From positions 11,555 to 39,890 of the forward strand of contig CYKH01001629.1 of NCBI GenBank assembly GCA_001460835.1: a stretch of DNA of 28,336 nt. The letters run 5' to 3'. Shown here in pieces: positions 25,165 through 28,336 of this stretch. Position 1 is the first letter of the stretch, and every line of letters begins with the position of its first letter. This DNA is from Bodo saltans (Eukaryota; Euglenozoa; Kinetoplastea; Eubodonida; Bodonidae). The translations under genes were made by a program, and so were the position numbers. The notes beneath the pieces are model-generated. The model made no database searches and was not told where the DNA came from. It saw nothing but the letters and a program-made list of their open reading frames with translations.

Positions 25165-25638
25165 ATGTTTCCGCTTCAAATTGCTCGCAACGCAGTTGGC
25201 AAAGCGGTCAGCATTGATCTTCAAAATGGAGAGTGCATCAACGGCACTGTCTCTAGATCTGATATGATGATGAACATTGTTTTGCGCAATGCGATTCGGT
25301 GCGGCACCAGTGGTGAGGTATTTTGGTCGGCAAAGGAGGCGTTAGTGCGTGGCACGTCAATTGTTAGCATGCGCCTCGACCCCGAGGCTCTCAACACTCC
25401 TGCGTTTTTATTGCGGGGAAGGGGTCGAGGAGCTGCTAGCGGTGGCCGCGGAGGTCGCGGGGGCCGAGGGGGGAATGCAACTGCGAGCACTGGAGACGAC
25501 GCCGACTCGAGAAGAGGGCGGGGCGCTGGTCGCGGTCGAGGCCGAGGTGGTGACCGAGGACGTGGTGGTCGCGGTGGAAGTGGCCGAGGTAATGGGCGTG
25601 GTCGTGGTGGTGCGACTAAGCGCCCTCGTGAGAGTTAG
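25165..25638 (+). CDS. LSM4: U6 snRNA-associated Sm-like protein LSm4
   Basis: A subunit of the LSm rings that bind U6 snRNA (LSm2-8) and drive mRNA decay (LSm1-7 in most eukaryotes). The 157-aa protein has the Sm1 motif (AVSIDLQNGECINGTVSRSD, MMNIVLRNAI) and Sm2 (VRGTSIVSMRL, matching the family's IRG..I..LR), with FW between them as in LSm4. The N-terminal MFPLQIARNAVGK is also LSm4-like. Residues 90-157 form an RG/RGG-rich tail, the hallmark of LSm4 within the family and a likely arginine-methylation and RNA-granule region. ATG 25165 gives the expected start; an overlapping frame opening at 25055 is not protein-like. The C-terminal GC-rich tail is the only compositional change. Confidence 0.93.
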   Translation: MFPLQIARNAVGKAVSIDLQNGECINGTVSRSDMMMNIVLRNAIRCGTSGEVFWSAKEALVRGTSIVSMRLDPEALNTPAFLLRGRGRGAASGGRGGRGGRGGNATASTGDDADSRRGRGAGRGRGRGGDRGRGGRGGSGRGNGRGRGGATKRPRES

Positions 25639-25801
25639 TTTTAGTTTTAGATCGGTTAAAGTGCGAAATAGTGTGAAAGATCTTTTTTTTTCTCCTGAAT
25701 TTAGTAGCAATGCAAAGTGGCATTAACTGTGCATTCATTTGTTTATCAGCTTTTGTTCAACTACTGCTTTGTGTGGGCTAAGAAGAAGGTAGCAACTATA
25801 T

Positions 25802-27802
25802 ATGTTGCACCACGATCACTACGACCCGCATTACGAAGAACAAGAGCCCCTACCACCACCATGCCAGCGTCTGGTCGTTCGCAATCTTCCCTTTGATGTG
25901 AGGGAAGTCGACTTCGTGAAGTATTTATCGGAAAAGAAGTCATGCGCTGCATTTCTTGGTGGTGGCAGCGGCAGCAACGCGGCAGCACCCGGGCTGGTCC
26001 TGACGAGTTTTAAGAACGGTAAAGCTGCATGCAAACACAAAGGCCGAGGGCCAGTGAGCGCAACTGCGTTTATCCTTGCGGAGACCCCGGCAGTAGCGAC
26101 AACACTCGCTGCCGCCTTGGACAGCATTGCCTTCAACGCCACTAGCGACCCCACATTACTGATGAGTGTGGAGTACTCTGCCTACCAAGAGGCACCAATG
26201 GGCGGAAGCGGCGGCGGCGACTCGACGAGCGATGCGGCAGCATCTGGCTCGATCTTCACAGACCCAGAGTACTTGAAGTTCGTGGAAACGGTTGTCACAG
26301 CTCCGGCGGCGACCACTGGCGACAGCATCAACACCGCGGTATCACGCGAGAGTTTGGCGAAGTACGCGCAGGAGCACCTGCAAGAGATTGCTGCAAGGCG
26401 TGAGACAACTCTGGTGAAGGACATTCTGAACAACTGGTACCATAAAATTCCATTCGGTTGGGAGCGTCGTAAACTTGCCAAGAGCGACAAAGGACGCAGC
26501 GGTGGTGACCGTACGACATCTGCAACAGGCAGCAGCAAAGCAGCTGCTCTGGCAGGCCCCAGTTCAGCGGATGGACGACGAGGCTCCGAGACGAAGCCTG
26601 GAAAGCAGGCCGATGCATCAGCAAAGGTATCAAAGAAATCACTTAAAGACAAGAAGCGTGGCGACAAGAAGCCTGAAACTTCTGGAGGGCATGATAAAAA
26701 GAAGTCCGACTCCTCAAAGAAAGATCGCGCTTCTAAGAAGAAAAAGGATCGCACGTCATCGAAAGCACCTACTGAGTCTTCTTCCTCCTCCCCAGTTCAA
26801 GAGGAGCAACTCACGCCGGAAGAGATCAAACGCCGAGCAAAGCGTGAGCATGACAGAGAGCGCAAGAACAGAAAGCGCCGAGAAGAGAGAGCCGCTGCTG
26901 CAGAGGAAAGGCGTGCGTCCAAACATTCTTCCACAATCAGCAGTGATGGTGTTGCCGTCAGCAACGATGACAAGAAAGGAAGAGCGTCGACGCGCAAGAG
27001 TAGGAAGGACACGAACCAGGCTGCCAACACAATCAGCGCTCCCTCAACCACCGCTTCAGTGTCGGGGAGCACACAGCAAAACCCTCGCGGAGGGAAAGAA
27101 GAATCTCGTCGGAAAAAAGACAGAGAATCATCGCGAAAATCTATCAACGAAGAGAATCAACAACGTGGCGCACCATCGGCGTCGACGTCGAAAGAGGAAG
27201 AGCGGGCTCGTCGAAAGAAAGAAGAACGGAAAAAGCGCAGAGACGCCAAGGATGGAATTACGCAGCGAAATTCCGATGGAAGTGTTGTTGTTGACGGACA
27301 GCATTATCCTCGCTCCCGAGAACAAGAAATTCTTGATCGAGAGCGCGACAAGGAGGCAAAACAGCGCCGCATCAAAGAGAAAGATGATCGAATCCGACGA
27401 CAGGAGCAACTGCTTCGTGAGGCCAACGCCAAGGCAAAGAAGAACCAGTCCAGACAGGGCGGTGCTGAAGGCAACAACGATTTAAACGAGGCAGCGGCGG
27501 CTGGGGAGTCGAAAGGCTCGAAGAAGAATTCATTCACAGTGTCGAACACACGTCGCGGTGCAAACTTGGCCAAAGACATGCCGTCCCTAGACGACGCCAT
27601 GCCGCATCATGCACGCGGATCGGCTGCTGCTGGTGCGGCTCCTGCACCTGCACAGGGTGTGTGGAGTGCGAAAGCGCCCCCAAGCAACGCCAATTCGGCC
27701 AGCGACGACCATCAAGCCCGACGACCACCACCGGCTCCAGCGGCAGCGAAGAAGGTCATGCTTCGTCGCCCGCCACAACCCCCACCGCCAGCAGCAGAAT
27801 AA
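25802..27802 (+). CDS. UPF3: UPF3-like nonsense-mediated decay factor
   Basis: UPF3 links exon-junction complexes or mRNPs to UPF2-UPF1 in nonsense-mediated decay. The N-terminal 170 residues show the Smg4/UPF3 RNP-type fold: strand 1 RLVVRNLPFDVREVDFVKYL (about residue 23), a later strand SATAFILAE, a helix ATTLAAALDSIAF, strand LLMSVEYSAYQEAP (family pattern VEFAP.Q..P), then GSIFTDPEYLKFVETV, matching the family's G.I..D.EY..F. A Gly/Ser insert lies between. A conserved-looking helix follows (LAKYAQEHLQEIAARR, TTLVKDILNNWY). From about residue 220 to 600 the protein is a Lys/Arg/Glu-rich charged tail with coiled-coil potential (TPEEIKRRAKREHDRERKNR), as in other UPF3 proteins; the last 60 residues are Pro/Ala-rich. 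I see no canonical EJC-binding motif. ATG 25802 is the first ATG of the frame. Confidence 0.82.
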   Translation: MLHHDHYDPHYEEQEPLPPPCQRLVVRNLPFDVREVDFVKYLSEKKSCAAFLGGGSGSNAAAPGLVLTSFKNGKAACKHKGRGPVSATAFILAETPAVATTLAAALDSIAFNATSDPTLLMSVEYSAYQEAPMGGSGGGDSTSDAAASGSIFTDPEYLKFVETVVTAPAATTGDSINTAVSRESLAKYAQEHLQEIAARRETTLVKDILNNWYHKIPFGWERRKLAKSDKGRSGGDRTTSATGSSKAAALAGPSSADGRRGSETKPGKQADASAKVSKKSLKDKKRGDKKPETSGGHDKKKSDSSKKDRASKKKKDRTSSKAPTESSSSSPVQEEQLTPEEIKRRAKREHDRERKNRKRREERAAAAEERRASKHSSTISSDGVAVSNDDKKGRASTRKSRKDTNQAANTISAPSTTASVSGSTQQNPRGGKEESRRKKDRESSRKSINEENQQRGAPSASTSKEEERARRKKEERKKRRDAKDGITQRNSDGSVVVDGQHYPRSREQEILDRERDKEAKQRRIKEKDDRIRRQEQLLREANAKAKKNQSRQGGAEGNNDLNEAAAAGESKGSKKNSFTVSNTRRGANLAKDMPSLDDAMPHHARGSAAAGAAPAPAQGVWSAKAPPSNANSASDDHQARRPPPAPAAAKKVMLRRPPQPPPPAAE

Positions 27803-28035
27803 GGTGTCGCAACTCACTTTCGAGCACTACTACTGTGTTTCTCTCCTTCGACATCTAAATGGGTGAACTCTAATGAGACACTTGGAATGCATTTTACTTT
27901 GGTCGTGTTTTCTTTTTTTTTTGGTTTCTAGAGTGTGACCTGTGACTGTGCCACACATTTTCGTGCCGTAAGTAGATACACCTTCATAAAAAAAAGAAAA
28001 AGGAGTCAAGTTAAGATAAAAGAAGAGAAAGAGAA
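27803..28035 (+). other. Spacer and 5' leader of the P450 reductase gene
   Basis: No gene. A pyrimidine tract (27908-27929, ending GGTTTCTAG) with AG at 27930-27931 is the best trans-splice acceptor. No ATG occurs between it and the ATG at 28036. The last 50 bases are A/G-rich. Confidence 0.5.
27908..27931 (+). promoter_or_regulatory. Acceptor for the P450 reductase gene
   Basis: T-rich tract followed by GGTTTCTAG, AG at 27930-27931. It makes ATG 28036 the first start codon of the mRNA, with a leader of about 104 bases, and supports that gene start. Confidence 0.55.
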
Positions 28036-28336
28036 ATGCTCCCAGTTATTATTGCGATTGTTGTCGCAGTGGTGTTCGCGTACATGTTTGGCTTTATTGG
28101 CAGAAAGTCTGGTGGCGCGAAGCCAACGACGCCCACCACCCCGCGTACCCCTCGATCTTCTGCCGCAAGTGTTGCAGAGCGCGATTCTCACCCTGTGCTG
28201 GTGCTGTTCGGTTCTCAGACAGGAACGGCTGAGATGTACGCAAAGACGCTCGTCCGCGAAGCCCAAAACGTCGGCGTGCCTGCTGCCCTTCAAGACGTTG
28301 AAACATATGATCACATGAACCGCCTGGAGACGGAGC
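28036..28336 (+). CDS. NADPH-cytochrome P450 reductase, N-terminal part (cut by window edge)
   Basis: The frame starts at ATG 28036 and is still open at the last base (100 complete codons), so the gene continues beyond the window. Residues 2-20 (LPVIIAIVVAVVFAYMFGF) form one N-terminal membrane anchor, followed by a Thr/Pro/Ser linker. A flavodoxin-like FMN domain then begins: VLVLFGSQTGTAEMYAKTLV, where SQTGTAE is the FMN-phosphate loop of the diflavin reductase family. Membrane anchor plus flavodoxin domain is the layout of endoplasmic-reticulum P450 reductase, which passes electrons from NADPH through FAD and FMN to P450s and other haem proteins, including sterol 14-demethylase. The FAD/NADPH part is not visible, so Tah18/NDOR1-like or other diflavin proteins are alternatives; those usually lack the anchor. 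Confidence 0.82.
   Translation, partial: MLPVIIAIVVAVVFAYMFGFIGRKSGGAKPTTPTTPRTPRSSAASVAERDSHPVLVLFGSQTGTAEMYAKTLVREAQNVGVPAALQDVETYDHMNRLETE

Noticed and set aside
26475-27485. 336-codon + frame inside UPF3
   Set aside because: It overlaps the charged UPF3 tail in another frame; Arg-rich text follows from the AAG/GAG-rich coding sequence.
1-28336. tRNA, rRNA, CRISPR or complete transposon
   Set aside because: No cloverleaf with a GGTTCGA-type B box, no rRNA-like segment, no regularly spaced repeats and no transposase or reverse transcriptase motifs were seen.

Overview
The window looks like nuclear DNA of a kinetoplastid protist, most likely a free-living bodonid such as Bodo saltans; the species is inferred. 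Every supported gene lies on the + strand. Genes are close-packed and read as single uninterrupted exons. Many gaps carry a long polypyrimidine tract followed by AG just upstream of the first ATG, the signature of spliced-leader trans-splicing of a polycistronic transcript. The proteins are eukaryotic (Rab7, LSm4, UPF3, V-ATPase proteolipid, RasGEF). TAA, TAG and TGA all end genes, so the code is standard. I saw no tRNA, rRNA, CRISPR array, complete transposon or minus-strand gene.

Layout: 1-418, 3' end of an unknown gene. 953-3535, Ras guanine-nucleotide exchange factor (REM + CDC25), possibly starting at 805 through a frame break. 3743-5995, unknown protein with a C-terminal Cys4 motif. 5852-6567, tandem duplication of the 3' end of that gene plus its downstream spacer. 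6627-7214, V-ATPase subunit c. 7215-8232, gene-free spacer. 8233-12093, large leucine-rich-repeat protein. 12420-12692, AN1 zinc-finger mini-protein. 12875-15496, WD40-like protein. 15777-16697, secreted, heavily N-glycosylatable protein that stops inside a repeat. 16973-17503, unknown Ser-rich protein. About 18134-19517, a heavily frameshifted pseudogene. 19857-20950, dual-specificity phosphatase with a reading-frame break near its N-terminus. 21114-21785, Rab7. 21416-22459, a 522-bp tandem duplication carrying the 3' half of Rab7. 22881-24874, nuclear-looking protein with SUMO-related motifs, one frameshift and an in-frame TGA. 25165-25638, LSm4. 25802-27802, UPF3. 28036 to the edge, start of an NADPH-cytochrome P450 reductase.

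The genes do not form one pathway, as is normal in kinetoplastid polycistrons; they cover GTPase signalling and endosome biology (RasGEF, Rab7, V-ATPase), mRNA metabolism (LSm4, UPF3) and protein-interaction scaffolds. The unusual content is evolutionary: two independent tandem duplications, each copying a gene 3' end plus the spacer behind it; one decayed gene recognisable only by joining many frame fragments; and three otherwise good genes with a reading-frame discontinuity. The last could be true mutations, processing events or assembly indels.
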